From NCBI RefSeq assembly GCF_003628475.1, contig NZ_RCAA01000033.1:12556-55808 (forward strand): DNA of 43,253 nt. The letters run 5' to 3'. A program made the position numbers and the translations under genes. The notes under the pieces were generated by a model. That model saw only the letters and a program-made list of their open reading frames with translations, was not told the DNA's origin and did not search any database. This DNA is from Enterobacter sp. R1(2018). GTDB lineage: Bacteria; Pseudomonadota; Gammaproteobacteria; Enterobacterales; Enterobacteriaceae. Below, piece after piece: positions 17,529-25,743 of the stretch (position 1 is the stretch's first letter; each line of letters begins with the position of its first letter).

Positions 17529-18320
17529 AAAAAGCTGAAACTGCACGGCTTTAACAACCTGACGAAAAGCCTGAGTTTTTGTATCTACGATATCTGCTAT
17601 GCCAAAACCGCCGACGAGCGCGATGGTTATATTGCGTATATTGATGAGCTGTATAACGCCAACCGTCTGACGGAGATCCTCAGCGAGACCTGTTCCATTA
17701 TTGGCGCGAATATTTTGAATATCGCCCGCCAGGACTACGAACCGCAGGGTGCGAGCGTCACTATTCTGGTAAGCGAAGAGCCGGTCGACCCGCAAAGCAT
17801 CGACAAGTCTGAGCATCCCGGCCCGCTGCCGGACGCCATCGTCGCCCACCTTGATAAAAGCCATATTTGCGTACACACCTATCCGGAAAGCCACCCGGAA
17901 GGCGGCCTGTGTACTTTCAGGGCCGATATAGAAGTATCGACCTGCGGCGTCATTTCACCGCTTAAGGCGCTGAACTACCTTATTCACCAGCTGGAATCCG
18001 ATATCGTCACCGTTGATTACCGCGTGCGCGGCTTTACCCGCGACGTAAACGGCATGAAACACTTTATCGATCATGAAATTAACTCGATTCAGAACTTTAT
18101 GTCCGACGATATGAAGGCGCTATACGATATGCTGGACGTGAACGTTTATCAGGAAAACATCTTCCATACCAAGATGCTGCTAAAAGAGTTCGATTTGAAG
18201 CACTATATGTTCCACACCCGCCCGGAAGATCTGAGCGAGGAGGAACGCAGGATGATTACGGATTTACTCTGGAAAGAGATGCGCGAGATTTATTACGGAC
18301 GCAATATCCCGCATATCTGA
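17526..18320 (+). CDS. speD: S-adenosylmethionine decarboxylase proenzyme
   Basis: SpeD decarboxylates SAM to give the aminopropyl donor for SpeE. The proenzyme has 264 residues as in E. coli. Self-cleavage occurs at Lys111-Ser112 ([15 protein letters not shown]), turning Ser112 into the pyruvoyl group. Catalytic Cys140 (EVSTCG) and the ESHPEGG block are present. The start codon is TTG with a perfect ribosome binding site. Transcription continues from speE (14-bp gap). A possible terminator follows at 18330. Confidence 0.96.
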   Translation: MKKLKLHGFNNLTKSLSFCIYDICYAKTADERDGYIAYIDELYNANRLTEILSETCSIIGANILNIARQDYEPQGASVTILVSEEPVDPQSIDKSEHPGPLPDAIVAHLDKSHICVHTYPESHPEGGLCTFRADIEVSTCGVISPLKALNYLIHQLESDIVTVDYRVRGFTRDVNGMKHFIDHEINSIQNFMSDDMKALYDMLDVNVYQENIFHTKMLLKEFDLKHYMFHTRPEDLSEEERRMITDLLWKEMREIYYGRNIPHI

Positions 18321-18329
18321 TGCTGATGC

Positions 18330-18354
18330 GGCGGGTAGCGCTTTGTTACCCGCC
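18330..18354 (+). terminator. Probable terminator after speD
   Basis: GGCGGGTA at 18330-18337 pairs with TACCCGCC at 18347-18354 over a 9-nt loop, followed by TTGCAAAG. The U-tract is weak. It lies 16 bp from the convergent yacL stop. Confidence 0.55.
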
Positions 18355-18369
18355 TTGCAAAGAAATCGG

Positions 18370-18732
18370 CTAGCGGTGGTTCACAAACTCCCGGTAGGCA
18401 TTCACTACCTGCAGAAAGTCTTCTACGCCGCAGAATGACAGGCTCTCTTCGTCATAGTAGCTCATCCCTTCTTCTATCTCATCGCCGGTCATCTCCAGCT
18501 GGTTGGCGCGGATAATCACCTCTTCGCCATCAAGCCAGAGGGTGTATTCATGCCCGGTGCGCTGCCACTGGCGTTCGCTGCCTTTTACCGCCTGAGCCGC
18601 CTGCTCCACTTCCTCGAGCAGCTTAAGGTTATCTTTTACTTCTTCGTTAAACCAATGGCCCACGACTTCGTGGCCCATTGACATACGCACCAGCACTCGC
18701 CCGGTGACATCGCGCAAAAACTCATATTCCAT
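18370..18732 (-). CDS. yacL: Conserved protein YacL (UPF0231 family)
   Basis: This 120-residue acidic protein matches E. coli YacL along its length. It has no signal peptide or membrane segment. Visible conserved stretches include [35 protein letters not shown] and [19 protein letters not shown]. No function is established for the family, as far as I know. I chose the ATG at 18732, preceded by AGAGGA. An open extension upstream to 18837 lacks homology. It is always found next to acnB and probably receives some acnB read-through. Confidence 0.9.
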   Translation of the reverse strand: MEYEFLRDVTGRVLVRMSMGHEVVGHWFNEEVKDNLKLLEEVEQAAQAVKGSERQWQRTGHEYTLWLDGEEVIIRANQLEMTGDEIEEGMSYYDEESLSFCGVEDFLQVVNAYREFVNHR

Positions 18733-18839
18733 GGTGTATTCCTCTGCTGGGCGAGGGAAATCCAGCACCCCTTCGCGTATAGAGTAATTATCGCAGCAAA
18801 GTCGGCGAAAAACAGCGTGGTGGAGCGCCTTGCGCAAAT

Positions 18840-18864
18840 AAAAAGGGAGGCCGAAGCCTCCCTT
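18840..18864 (-). terminator. UUCG-loop terminator, second copy 3' of acnB
   Basis: On the minus strand AAGGGAGGC and GCCTCCCTT (18864-18843) form a perfect 9-bp stem closed by a TTCG tetraloop and are followed by TTTTATTTG. It is identical in stem and loop to the hairpin at 19004-19025. It lies just upstream of yacL, so it would isolate yacL from acnB transcription. Confidence 0.85.
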
Positions 18865-19003
18865 CTGATTACTGACAAAGAAGAAAAAAGCATGGTTTTT
18901 CCTTCTTTGTGGTTATTTGTCGAAAATCAATGAATTGATTTTCCTTATTTTTAATGACGACTCCCTTGTACATTATGAATGCCGGAAGTTGCTCATCATT
19001 AAC
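18865..19003. other. AT-rich spacer with two further hairpins
   Basis: No credible gene is visible in this spacer. It holds two more inverted repeats. ACAAAGAAG at 18874-18882 faces CTTCTTTGT at 18902-18910 across a stretch with A6 and T5 runs. GAAAATCAA at 18922-18930 pairs perfectly with TTGATTTTC at 18935-18943 over TGAA. Both lie within the 3' region of acnB on the minus strand. Confidence 0.6.
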
Positions 19004-19025
19004 AAGGGAGGCCGAAGCCTCCCTT
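19004..19025 (-). terminator. UUCG-loop hairpin, first copy 3' of acnB
   Basis: The minus strand shows AAGGGAGGC, loop TTCG, GCCTCCCTT, located 18 bp after the acnB stop. It is followed by GTTAATGAT, which is a poor U-tract, so termination may be partial. On RNA the C(UUCG)G loop is unusually stable and would protect the acnB 3' end. Confidence 0.8.
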
Positions 19026-19042
19026 TTACATTTTGCTTAATT

Positions 19043-21640
19043 TCAGACCGCGGTCTGGAAAATAACGCCGTCGGCCTTCTCGGTATACTGAGAAAGCTTA
19101 TCGAAGTTCAGATAGCGATAGGTGTCTACCGCCGTCTTATCGACCTGCGCCATAAAGGTCTGGTATTCGTCAGGCGTTGGCAGCTTGCCCAGCAGAGAAG
19201 CGACGGCGGCCAGCTCTGCGGATGCCAGGAAGACGTTCGCCCCGGTGCCTAAACGGTTCGGGAAGTTACGGGTAGAGGTTGAAACCACCGTCACGCCATC
19301 GGCGACGCGCGCCTGGTTACCCATGCACAGCGAACAGCCTGGGATTTCGATACGCGCTCCGCTCTTGCCAAAGACGCTGTAGTAGCCTTCCTCAGTGAGC
19401 TGTGCGGCATCCATACGCGTTGGCGGCGCCACCCACAGACGAGTCGGCAGCTGGCCCTGGTGACTATCCAGCAGCTTGCCTGCGGCACGGAAGTGGCCGA
19501 TGTTAGTCATGCAGGAACCGATAAACACCTCATCGATTTTTTCACCCGCAACGTCTGACAGCAGACGCGCGTCGTCCGGATCGTTCGGCGCGCACAGGAT
19601 TGGCTCTTTGATATCGTTCAGGTCGATTTCAATTACCGCCGCGTACTCCGCATCCGCGTCCGCTTCCATCAGCTGCGGATCGGCCAGCCATTTTTCCATG
19701 CCCTGGATACGGCGCTCAAGCGTACGGCGATCGCCGTAGCCTTCGGCGATCATCCATTTCAGCAGCACGATGTTCGAGTTCAGGTACTCCTCGATCGGCT
19801 CGCGATCCAGCTTGATGGTGCAGCCTGCGGCGGAACGCTCGGCAGAGGCATCGGTCAGCTCAAACGCCTGCTCGACTTTCAGCGTCGGCAGACCTTCGAT
19901 CTCGAGGATGCGGCCGGAGAAGATGTTTTTCTTGCCCTTCTTCTCAACGGTCAGCAAGCCTTGTTTGATGGCATACAGCGGGATAGCGTGAACCAGGTCG
20001 CGTAGGGTAATACCCGGCTGCATTTTACCTTTGAAACGCACCAGTACGGATTCAGGCATGTCCAGCGGCATTACGCCGGTTGCCGCCGCAAAGGCCACCA
20101 GGCCGGAACCCGCCGGGAAGGAAATGCCGATAGGGAAACGGGTATGAGAGTCACCGCCTGTCCCTACGGTATCCGGCAGCAGCATACGGTTCAGCCAGGA
20201 GTGGATAACGCCATCGCCCGGACGCAGCGACACGCCGCCGCGGTTCATGATGAAGTCCGGCAGCGTGTGGTGTGTGGTAACGTCCACAGGCTTAGGATAA
20301 GCCGCCGTATGACAGAAGGACTGCATCACTAAATCAGCGGAGAAGCCCAGACAGGCCAGGTCTTTCAGCTCATCGCGGGTCATCGGCCCGGTGGTGTCCT
20401 GAGAGCCAACGGAGGTCATTTTCGGCTCGCAATACTGGTTCGGACGAATGCCTTCCACGCCGCAGGCGCGGCCGACCATTTTCTGCGCCAGCGAGAAGCC
20501 GCGGGTGCTGGCCACGACGTCTTTCGCCTGCACGAAAACTTCGCTGTGCGGCAGACCCAGCGCTTCGCGCGCTTTGGTCGTCAGGCCGCGGCCGATAATC
20601 AGCGGAATACGGCCACCGGCACGGACTTCGTCCAGCAGCACGTCCGTTTTCAGCTCGAAGCTGGCGATTAGCTCGCCGGTTTCGTGGTTACGCACTTCAC
20701 CTTTATACGGATAGATGTCGATAACATCGCCCATATGAAGATTGTTTACGTCCACTTCGATTGGCAGCGCGCCGGCATCTTCCATGGTGTTGAAGAAGAT
20801 AGGAGCGATTTTGCCGCCGAGCACCACGCCGCCGCCGCGCTTGTTCGGCACGTTCGGGATGTCGTCGCCCATAAACCACAGCACGGAGTTGGTGGCGGAT
20901 TTACGCGATGAACCGGTGCCGACTACGTCGCCGACGTAGGCCAGCGGGAAACCTTTTTGGTTTAGCGCTTCGATCTGTCTGATCGGGCCTACGCTTCCCG
21001 GCTGGTCCGGCTCAATGCCTTCGCGGGCGTTTTTCAGCATCGCCAGAGCGTGCAGCGGGATATCCGGACGCGACCAGGCATCCGGCGCCGGAGACAGGTC
21101 ATCGGTGTTGGTTTCGCCGGTCACTTTAAAGACGGTAACGGTGATTTTTTCCGCAAGCTTAGGACGGCTCAGGAACCACTCGGCGTCGGCCCAGGATTTC
21201 AGCACCTGCTGCGCATGGACGTTGCCCGCTTTTGCTTTTTCTTCCACGTCGTAGAAGTTATCGAACATTAATAGCGTGTGGGACAGCGCTTTAGCCGCTA
21301 TTGGCGCCAGCTTTTCGTTATCGAGCGCATCAATCAGCGGGTGAATATTATAACCACCCTGCATAGTGCCAAGCAGTTCAACCGCTTTTTCAGGGGAGAT
21401 TAACCGGGAGATAGTATCGCCTTTGGCGAGCGCTGCAAGGAAACCGGCTTTAACGTAGGCGGCTTCATCAACGCCTGGCGGAACGCGATTGGTAATCAGA
21501 TCTAACAGGAATTCTTCTTCGCCAGCAGGCGGATTCTTCAGCAGCTCAACCAGTGCGGCCATTTGGGTTGCATCTAATGGTTTTGCAACAATCCCCTCGG
21601 CGGCACGTTCAGCTACGTGCTTACGGTATTCTTCTAGCAC
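19043..21640 (-). CDS. acnB: Aconitate hydratase B
   Basis: AcnB is the main TCA-cycle aconitase; its apo-form also binds RNA. The 865 residues match E. coli AcnB. The N-terminal HEAT-like domain ([14 protein letters not shown]..., [13 protein letters not shown]) is followed by the swivel and catalytic domains. Iron-sulfur cysteines appear in [15 protein letters not shown] and [11 protein letters not shown]. The start is GTG 21640 with GAGGAGAA about 8 nt upstream; an open extension to 21796 runs through the promoter and is not coding. It is transcribed away from lpd and the pyruvate dehydrogenase operon, whose acetyl-CoA it helps to consume. Confidence 0.97.
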   Translation of the reverse strand: MLEEYRKHVAERAAEGIVAKPLDATQMAALVELLKNPPAGEEEFLLDLITNRVPPGVDEAAYVKAGFLAALAKGDTISRLISPEKAVELLGTMQGGYNIHPLIDALDNEKLAPIAAKALSHTLLMFDNFYDVEEKAKAGNVHAQQVLKSWADAEWFLSRPKLAEKITVTVFKVTGETNTDDLSPAPDAWSRPDIPLHALAMLKNAREGIEPDQPGSVGPIRQIEALNQKGFPLAYVGDVVGTGSSRKSATNSVLWFMGDDIPNVPNKRGGGVVLGGKIAPIFFNTMEDAGALPIEVDVNNLHMGDVIDIYPYKGEVRNHETGELIASFELKTDVLLDEVRAGGRIPLIIGRGLTTKAREALGLPHSEVFVQAKDVVASTRGFSLAQKMVGRACGVEGIRPNQYCEPKMTSVGSQDTTGPMTRDELKDLACLGFSADLVMQSFCHTAAYPKPVDVTTHHTLPDFIMNRGGVSLRPGDGVIHSWLNRMLLPDTVGTGGDSHTRFPIGISFPAGSGLVAFAAATGVMPLDMPESVLVRFKGKMQPGITLRDLVHAIPLYAIKQGLLTVEKKGKKNIFSGRILEIEGLPTLKVEQAFELTDASAERSAAGCTIKLDREPIEEYLNSNIVLLKWMIAEGYGDRRTLERRIQGMEKWLADPQLMEADADAEYAAVIEIDLNDIKEPILCAPNDPDDARLLSDVAGEKIDEVFIGSCMTNIGHFRAAGKLLDSHQGQLPTRLWVAPPTRMDAAQLTEEGYYSVFGKSGARIEIPGCSLCMGNQARVADGVTVVSTSTRNFPNRLGTGANVFLASAELAAVASLLGKLPTPDEYQTFMAQVDKTAVDTYRYLNFDKLSQYTEKADGVIFQTAV

Positions 21641-21745
21641 GACGGTTCTCCTCGCTCTCATTGTCATATGGCGCCACCAGGCTAATCTCTTCACGCTCCT
21701 GTGAGACAGCAGTTTGTAGGGTAAATGCCCGATACCGCGTCGGGC

Positions 21746-21774
21746 AGCATAGCAGGATTTCCGGGGGCTGTTAA
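21746..21774 (-). promoter_or_regulatory. Candidate sigma70 promoter of acnB
   Basis: On the minus strand TTAACA (21774-21769) and TATGCT (21751-21746) are exactly 17 bp apart, with the -10 in a CTGCTATGCT context. It lies about 105 bp upstream of the acnB GTG, leaving a roughly 100-nt leader. Confidence 0.6.
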
Positions 21775-21855
21775 TCCGTTTACAAAAAAGCAACATTATA
21801 TTTTTGCTGAATCGTTAAAGGCGAAAGATTACTTTTCGATATGACCTTCAGGCGC

Positions 21856-21878
21856 AAAAAAACCGCCTTACGGCGTTT
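21856..21878 (-). terminator. Minus-strand terminator-like hairpin upstream of acnB
   Basis: On the minus strand CGCC and GGCG (21875-21864) flank a GTAA loop, with AAA/TTT pairing beyond one bulged base, and T7 follows (21862-21856). It would end a minus-strand transcript made inside the acnB-lpd gap, because the acnB promoter lies further downstream. Confidence 0.55.
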
Positions 21879-21969
21879 AGTTTGTCTCTGTAAAGTGGTA
21901 GCAAACGATGAAAAGAAGTATGTGGCAAGCCCTATACGTTTGCCTGGTGCTGCCTTTCCCGGTGGACAT
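21877..21969 (-). CDS. Candidate 30-residue small protein in the acnB-lpd gap
   Basis: An ATG at 21969 on the minus strand starts 30 codons beginning MSTGKGSTRQTYRAC and then ILLFIVCYHF, a short hydrophobic stretch. AAGG lies 4 nt upstream of the ATG. The stop TAA at 21877 runs straight into the terminator-like hairpin. The arrangement resembles a complete small gene. No family is recognised, and the opposite strand has a competing candidate, so this is speculative. Confidence 0.25.
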   Translation of the reverse strand: MSTGKGSTRQTYRACHILLFIVCYHFTETN

Positions 21970-21982
21970 GAAACCTTCGTAG
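21908..21982 (+). CDS. Candidate 24-residue small protein, opposite strand
   Basis: An ATG at 21908 on the plus strand starts 24 codons beginning MKRSMWQALYVCLVLPFPVD, with a basic start and a hydrophobic core like small membrane peptides or leader peptides. The Shine-Dalgarno is weak. A plus-strand terminator-like hairpin lies 140 bp downstream. It overlaps the minus-strand candidate, so at most one is likely to be real. Confidence 0.22.
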   Translation: MKRSMWQALYVCLVLPFPVDMKPS

Positions 21983-22122
21983 TTAAGCGTTATGCAATGG
22001 ACATGCGTCTGCTGTATGCGGTTAGCCTTGCGTTCAGTTAGGCAATAGCACTTAGCTACGGTGGCTGGAATATTGCTGACGCACGGTTCTGTTCGTGGTG
22101 AATCCGGGCACTTAGGCTACTC

Positions 22123-22145
22123 GCCGCTCGTAAGGGCGGCCTTTT
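22123..22145 (+). terminator. Plus-strand terminator-like hairpin upstream of lpd terminator
   Basis: GCCGCTC at 22123-22129 pairs with GGGCGGC at 22134-22140 (one G-U) over GTAA, followed by CTTTT. Both flanking genes run on the minus strand, so a plus-strand terminator here points to an unannotated plus-strand transcript or is fortuitous. Confidence 0.5.
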
Positions 22146-22148
22146 AGC

Positions 22149-22178
22149 CAAAAAAAACGGCCCCGCGGGGCCGTTTCA
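22149..22178 (-). terminator. Terminator of the pdhR-aceEF-lpd operon
   Basis: AAACGGCCCC at 22155-22164 and GGGGCCGTTT at 22167-22176 form a perfect stem. On the minus strand it is followed by a run of T residues and lies 14 bp past the lpd stop. Confidence 0.9.
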
Positions 22179-22191
22179 TCAAACGCTAAAG

Positions 22192-23616
22192 TTACTTTTT
22201 CTTCGCTTTCGCGTTTGGCAGATCGGTGATGCTGCCTTCGAAGATCTCAGCCGCCAGACCCACTGACTCGTGCAGAGTCGGGTGCGCGTGGATAGTGAGC
22301 GCGATATCTTCCGCGTCACAGCCCATTTCGATAGCCAGACCGATTTCACCCAGCAGCTCGCCGCCGTTGGTACCGACAATCGCACCGCCGATAACACGGT
22401 GAGTTTCTTTGTCGAAGATCAGTTTGGTCATACCGTCCGCGCAGTCGGAAGCGATAGCACGGCCAGAAGCTGCCCATGGGAAGGTAGCGGTTTCATAGCT
22501 GATGCCTTTTTCTTTCGCTTCTTTCTCGGTCAGGCCAACCCATGCCACTTCCGGCTCGGTATAAGCGATGGATGGGATAACTTTCGGGTCGAAGTAGTGC
22601 TTCATGCCGGCGATAACTTCCGCGGCAACGTGGCCTTCATGAACGCCTTTGTGAGCCAGCATCGGCTGACCGACGATATCGCCGATAGCATAGATGTGCG
22701 GCACATTGGTGCGCATTTGCTTGTCGGTGCGGATGAAGCCGCGATCGTCAACTTCAACGCCGGCTGCGCCCGCGTCCAGCAGTTTACCGTTAGGTACGCG
22801 GCCGATAGCCACCAGTACCGCGTCGTAACGCTGTGGTTCCGCAGGGGCTTTTTTACCTTCCATCGTGACGTAGATGCCGTCTTCTTTGGCTTCTACCGCG
22901 GTCACTTTGGTTTCCAGCATCAGGTTGAACTGTTTGCTGATGCGCTTGGTGAAGACTTTCACCACGTCTTTATCTGCGGCCGGGATAACCTGGTCGAACA
23001 TCTCAACCACGTCAATCTCTGAACCCAGCGCATGGTAAACGGTACCCATTTCCAGACCGATGATGCCGCCGCCCATAACCAGCATACGTTCTGGTACGGA
23101 TTTCAGCTCCAGCGCGTCGGTGGAATCCCAAACGCGTGGGTCTTCATGCGGAATGAAAGCCAGCTGAATCGGACGGGAACCCGCCGCGATAATAGCATTA
23201 TCAAAGTTAATGGTGGTTGAGCCGTTTTCGCCTTCAACAACCAGGGTGTTGGCGCCGGTGAATTTACCCAGACCGTTAACAACTTTGACTTTACGACCTT
23301 TCGCCATACCGGACAGACCGCCGGTCAGCTGGTTGATAACCTTTTCTTTCCAGGTACGGATTTTGTCGATGTCGGTTTTCGGCTCGCCGAAAACGATGCC
23401 GTGCTCGGCCAAAGCTTTCGCTTCTTCGATAACTTTTGCAACGTGCAGCAGGGCTTTAGAAGGGATACAGCCAACGTTAAGGCAAACACCACCCAGGGTG
23501 CTGTAGCGCTCAACAATTACGGTCTCCAGACCTAAATCAGCGCAACGGAATGCAGCAGAGTAACCTGCCGGGCCTGCCCCAAGTACCACGACCTGAGTTT
23601 TGATTTCAGTACTCAT
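22192..23616 (-). CDS. lpd: Dihydrolipoamide dehydrogenase (E3)
   Basis: Lpd reoxidises dihydrolipoyl groups of pyruvate and 2-oxoglutarate dehydrogenase and of the glycine cleavage H protein, passing electrons through FAD to NAD. The 474 residues match E. coli Lpd. Visible are the FAD-binding VVLGAGPAGYSAA, the redox pair Cys45/Cys50 in GGVCLNVGCIPSK, the NAD-binding VMGGGIIGLEMG, and the C-terminal catalytic HAHPTLHES. Two adjacent ATGs exist; I chose the second (23616), which gives normal spacing from AGAGGT. The gap after aceF has its own terminator and control region, because Lpd is needed by several complexes. Confidence 0.97.
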   Translation of the reverse strand: MSTEIKTQVVVLGAGPAGYSAAFRCADLGLETVIVERYSTLGGVCLNVGCIPSKALLHVAKVIEEAKALAEHGIVFGEPKTDIDKIRTWKEKVINQLTGGLSGMAKGRKVKVVNGLGKFTGANTLVVEGENGSTTINFDNAIIAAGSRPIQLAFIPHEDPRVWDSTDALELKSVPERMLVMGGGIIGLEMGTVYHALGSEIDVVEMFDQVIPAADKDVVKVFTKRISKQFNLMLETKVTAVEAKEDGIYVTMEGKKAPAEPQRYDAVLVAIGRVPNGKLLDAGAAGVEVDDRGFIRTDKQMRTNVPHIYAIGDIVGQPMLAHKGVHEGHVAAEVIAGMKHYFDPKVIPSIAYTEPEVAWVGLTEKEAKEKGISYETATFPWAASGRAIASDCADGMTKLIFDKETHRVIGGAIVGTNGGELLGEIGLAIEMGCDAEDIALTIHAHPTLHESVGLAAEIFEGSITDLPNAKAKKK

Positions 23617-23704
23617 CATGACCTCTTAATTTATTTCCGGCGGGTCTGACGTCATTTTTATGTCTTAACGCCCATCATCCACCGGGACGTTCTATCCGCC
23701 CGCA

Positions 23705-23736
23705 GTTTACAAAATTGTTAACAAATTTGAAACAAC
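23705..23736 (-). promoter_or_regulatory. AT-rich lpd control region, ArcA-like repeats
   Basis: The minus strand contains TTTGTTAACAATTTTGTAAAC. GTTAACA and GTAAAC repeated at about 10-11 bp resemble ArcA direct repeats, and E. coli lpd is ArcA-repressed. The core TTGTTAACAA is a perfect palindrome. I cannot fix the -10 and -35 elements. Confidence 0.4.
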
Positions 23737-23796
23737 AAACGGCAAACGATTTATGTTATGCAACCGCTAATCTCAAACAGCATCATGAGATTATCA

Positions 23797-23826
23797 GAAA
23801 AAAGCCGGCCGACCGGCCGGCTTTTT
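23797..23826 (-). terminator. Terminator between aceF and lpd
   Basis: AAAAAGCCGGCC (23799-23810) and GGCCGGCTTTTT (23815-23826) pair over GACC. On the minus strand T6 follows. It lies 4 bp past the aceF stop and would make lpd partly independent of aceEF. Confidence 0.88.
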
Positions 23827-23829
23827 CGA

Positions 23830-25728
23830 TTACATCACCAGGCGGCGAATATCAGCCAGCATATTGTTGATGATGGTGATAAAGCGCGCGCCGTCGGCAC
23901 CGTCGATCACGCGGTGGTCGAAGGAGAGCGACATAGGCATCATCAGACGCGGCGTAAACTCTTTACCGTTCCAGACAGGTTCCATTGCAGACTTGGAAAC
24001 GCCCAGGATGGCCACTTCAGGCGCGTTAACGATCGGCGCAAAGTGGGTCGTCCCGATACCGCCCAGGCTTGAAATGGTGAAGCAGCCGCCCTGCATTTCG
24101 CCGGCGGTCAGCTTGCCGTCGCGAGCTTTTTTGGAGATCGCCATCAGTTCGCGGGACAGTTCAGTGATGCTCTTCTTGTTCACATCCTTGAACACCGGAA
24201 CCACCAGACCGTTTGGCGTATCTACCGCCACGCCGATGTTGATGTATTTTTTCAGCGTCAGCTTCTGGCCGTCTTCGGACAGGGAGCTGTTGAAGCGTGG
24301 CATCTGCTCCAGCGCGGCCGCAACGGCTTTCATGATGAACACGACAGGCGTGAACTTCACGTCCAGCTTGCGCTTAGCGGCTTCTTCGTTCTGCTGTTTA
24401 CGGAACGCTTCCAGATCGGTGATATCGGTTTTGTCGAAGTGCGTAACGTGCGGGATCATCACCCAGTTACGGCTCAGGTTCGCGCCAGAGATTTTCTGGA
24501 TACGGCCCATTTCAACTTCTTCGATTTCGCCGAACTTGCTGAAGTCCACTTTCGGCCATGGCAGCATGCCCGGCAGACCACCGCCGGTTGCGGCGGCAGG
24601 TGCGGATTCAGCGCGTTTAACGGCGTCTTTCACATAGGCCTGAACGTCTTCGCGCAGGATACGGCCTTTACGACCGGTGCCCTTCACTTTCGCCAGGTTC
24701 ACGCCGAACTCGCGCGCCAGACGGCGAATCAGCGGAGTCGCGTGGACGTAAGCGTCGTTTTCAGCGAACTCAGATTTGCCTTCGGCTTTAGCCGGTGCCG
24801 CAGCAGGTTTTTCTGCTTTAGCCGCAGGAGCAGGAGCCGGAGCCGGAGCCGCTGCTTCTTGCTTCGCTGCCGGAGCAGGCGCTGCGCCTTCAACTTCGAA
24901 GACCATAATCAAAGAGCCGGTAGACACTTTGTCGCCGGTGCTGATTTTGATTTCTTTAACGGTGCCGGCAAACGGCGCAGGAACTTCCATAGAAGCTTTA
25001 TCACCTTCAACGGTGATCAATGACTGTTCAGCGGCAACTTTATCGCCCACTTTCACCATCACTTCTGTGACTTCTACTTCGTCGCCGCCGATATCCGGCA
25101 CGTTAACTTCTTTAGAACCGGATGCAGCCGGCGCGGCAGCGGCCGGAGCGGCTTCAGCTTTGGTTTCCGCAGCCGCAGGTGCAGCACCCGCCACTTCGAA
25201 GACCATGATCAGGGAACCGGTGGACACTTTATCGCCAGTGCTGATTTTGATTTCTTTTACAACGCCCGCGAACGGCGCAGGGACTTCCATAGAAGCTTTG
25301 TCACCTTCAACGGTGATCAGTGACTGCTCAGCTTCGACTTTGTCGCCGACTTTAACCATGATCTCGGTAACTTCTACTTCGTCACCGCCGATGTCCGGCA
25401 CGTTCACTTCTTTCGCACTCGCGGCGGCTGGAGCCGCAGCTGGCGCTGCTTCTTTCTTCTCTTCTGCCTGAGCAGGCGCAGCGGCTGCTGCACCCTCGGC
25501 GGAATCGAAAATCATGATCAGTTTACCGGTCTCGGTTTTGTCGCCGACGGAGACTTTAATCTCTTTAACAACGCCAGCCTGAGGAGACGGAACTTCCATA
25601 GAGGCCTTGTCGCCTTCTACGGTGATCAGCGACTGTTCAGCTTCAACTTTGTCGCCTACTTTGACCAGGATCTCGGTGATTTCAACTTCATCAGCCCCGA
25701 TGTCCGGTACATTGATTTCGATAGCCAT
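23830..25728 (-). CDS. aceF: Dihydrolipoyl acetyltransferase (E2)
   Basis: AceF is the core of the pyruvate dehydrogenase complex and transfers acetyl groups to CoA. The 632 residues contain three tandem lipoyl domains, each with [11 protein letters not shown] (Lys41 in the first; the others about 103 and 203 residues on). Ala/Pro-rich linkers separate them. A peripheral-subunit-binding domain near 330-365 ([17 protein letters not shown]) and the catalytic domain with HRVIDGAD follow. The start has AGAGGTAA upstream. The gap to aceE is 15 bp. The lipoyl segments are nearly identical at DNA level with a spacing of about 300 bp, so recombination could change the domain number. Confidence 0.97.
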   Translation of the reverse strand: MAIEINVPDIGADEVEITEILVKVGDKVEAEQSLITVEGDKASMEVPSPQAGVVKEIKVSVGDKTETGKLIMIFDSAEGAAAAAPAQAEEKKEAAPAAAPAAASAKEVNVPDIGGDEVEVTEIMVKVGDKVEAEQSLITVEGDKASMEVPAPFAGVVKEIKISTGDKVSTGSLIMVFEVAGAAPAAAETKAEAAPAAAAPAASGSKEVNVPDIGGDEVEVTEVMVKVGDKVAAEQSLITVEGDKASMEVPAPFAGTVKEIKISTGDKVSTGSLIMVFEVEGAAPAPAAKQEAAAPAPAPAPAAKAEKPAAAPAKAEGKSEFAENDAYVHATPLIRRLAREFGVNLAKVKGTGRKGRILREDVQAYVKDAVKRAESAPAAATGGGLPGMLPWPKVDFSKFGEIEEVEMGRIQKISGANLSRNWVMIPHVTHFDKTDITDLEAFRKQQNEEAAKRKLDVKFTPVVFIMKAVAAALEQMPRFNSSLSEDGQKLTLKKYINIGVAVDTPNGLVVPVFKDVNKKSITELSRELMAISKKARDGKLTAGEMQGGCFTISSLGGIGTTHFAPIVNAPEVAILGVSKSAMEPVWNGKEFTPRLMMPMSLSFDHRVIDGADGARFITIINNMLADIRRLVM

Positions 25729-25743
25729 TTTATTCTTTACCTC

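Larger units (their letters stand above)
21775..22148. other. Orphan acnB-lpd intergenic region (place of yacH)
   Basis: In K-12 this gap holds yacH; no yacH reading frame is visible here. The region contains opposed terminator-like hairpins (21856-21878 minus, 22123-22145 plus) and one short reading frame on each strand between them. An imperfect direct repeat, GCACTTAGCTAC at 22048-22059 and GCACTTAGGCTAC at 22108-22120, also occurs. I could not match it to a known small RNA. Confidence 0.6.

Noticed and set aside
21641-21796. N-terminal extension of acnB
   Set aside because: It contains the candidate promoter and lacks homology; GTG 21640 has a good ribosome binding site.
21841-22041. 66-codon plus-strand frame through the acnB-lpd gap
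   Set aside because: Its start lies before a terminator-like hairpin, there is no ribosome binding site, and the composition is not protein-like; the shorter frame at 21908 is a better candidate.
24776-25471. Repetitive Ala/Ser/Thr-rich antisense frame over aceF
   Set aside because: The repeats come from the lipoyl domains and Ala/Pro linkers of aceF read on the wrong strand.
24890-25728. Regular repeats that might suggest a CRISPR or tandem array
   Set aside because: The repeat unit is about 300 bp and codes for lipoyl domains in frame, so it is protein domain duplication.
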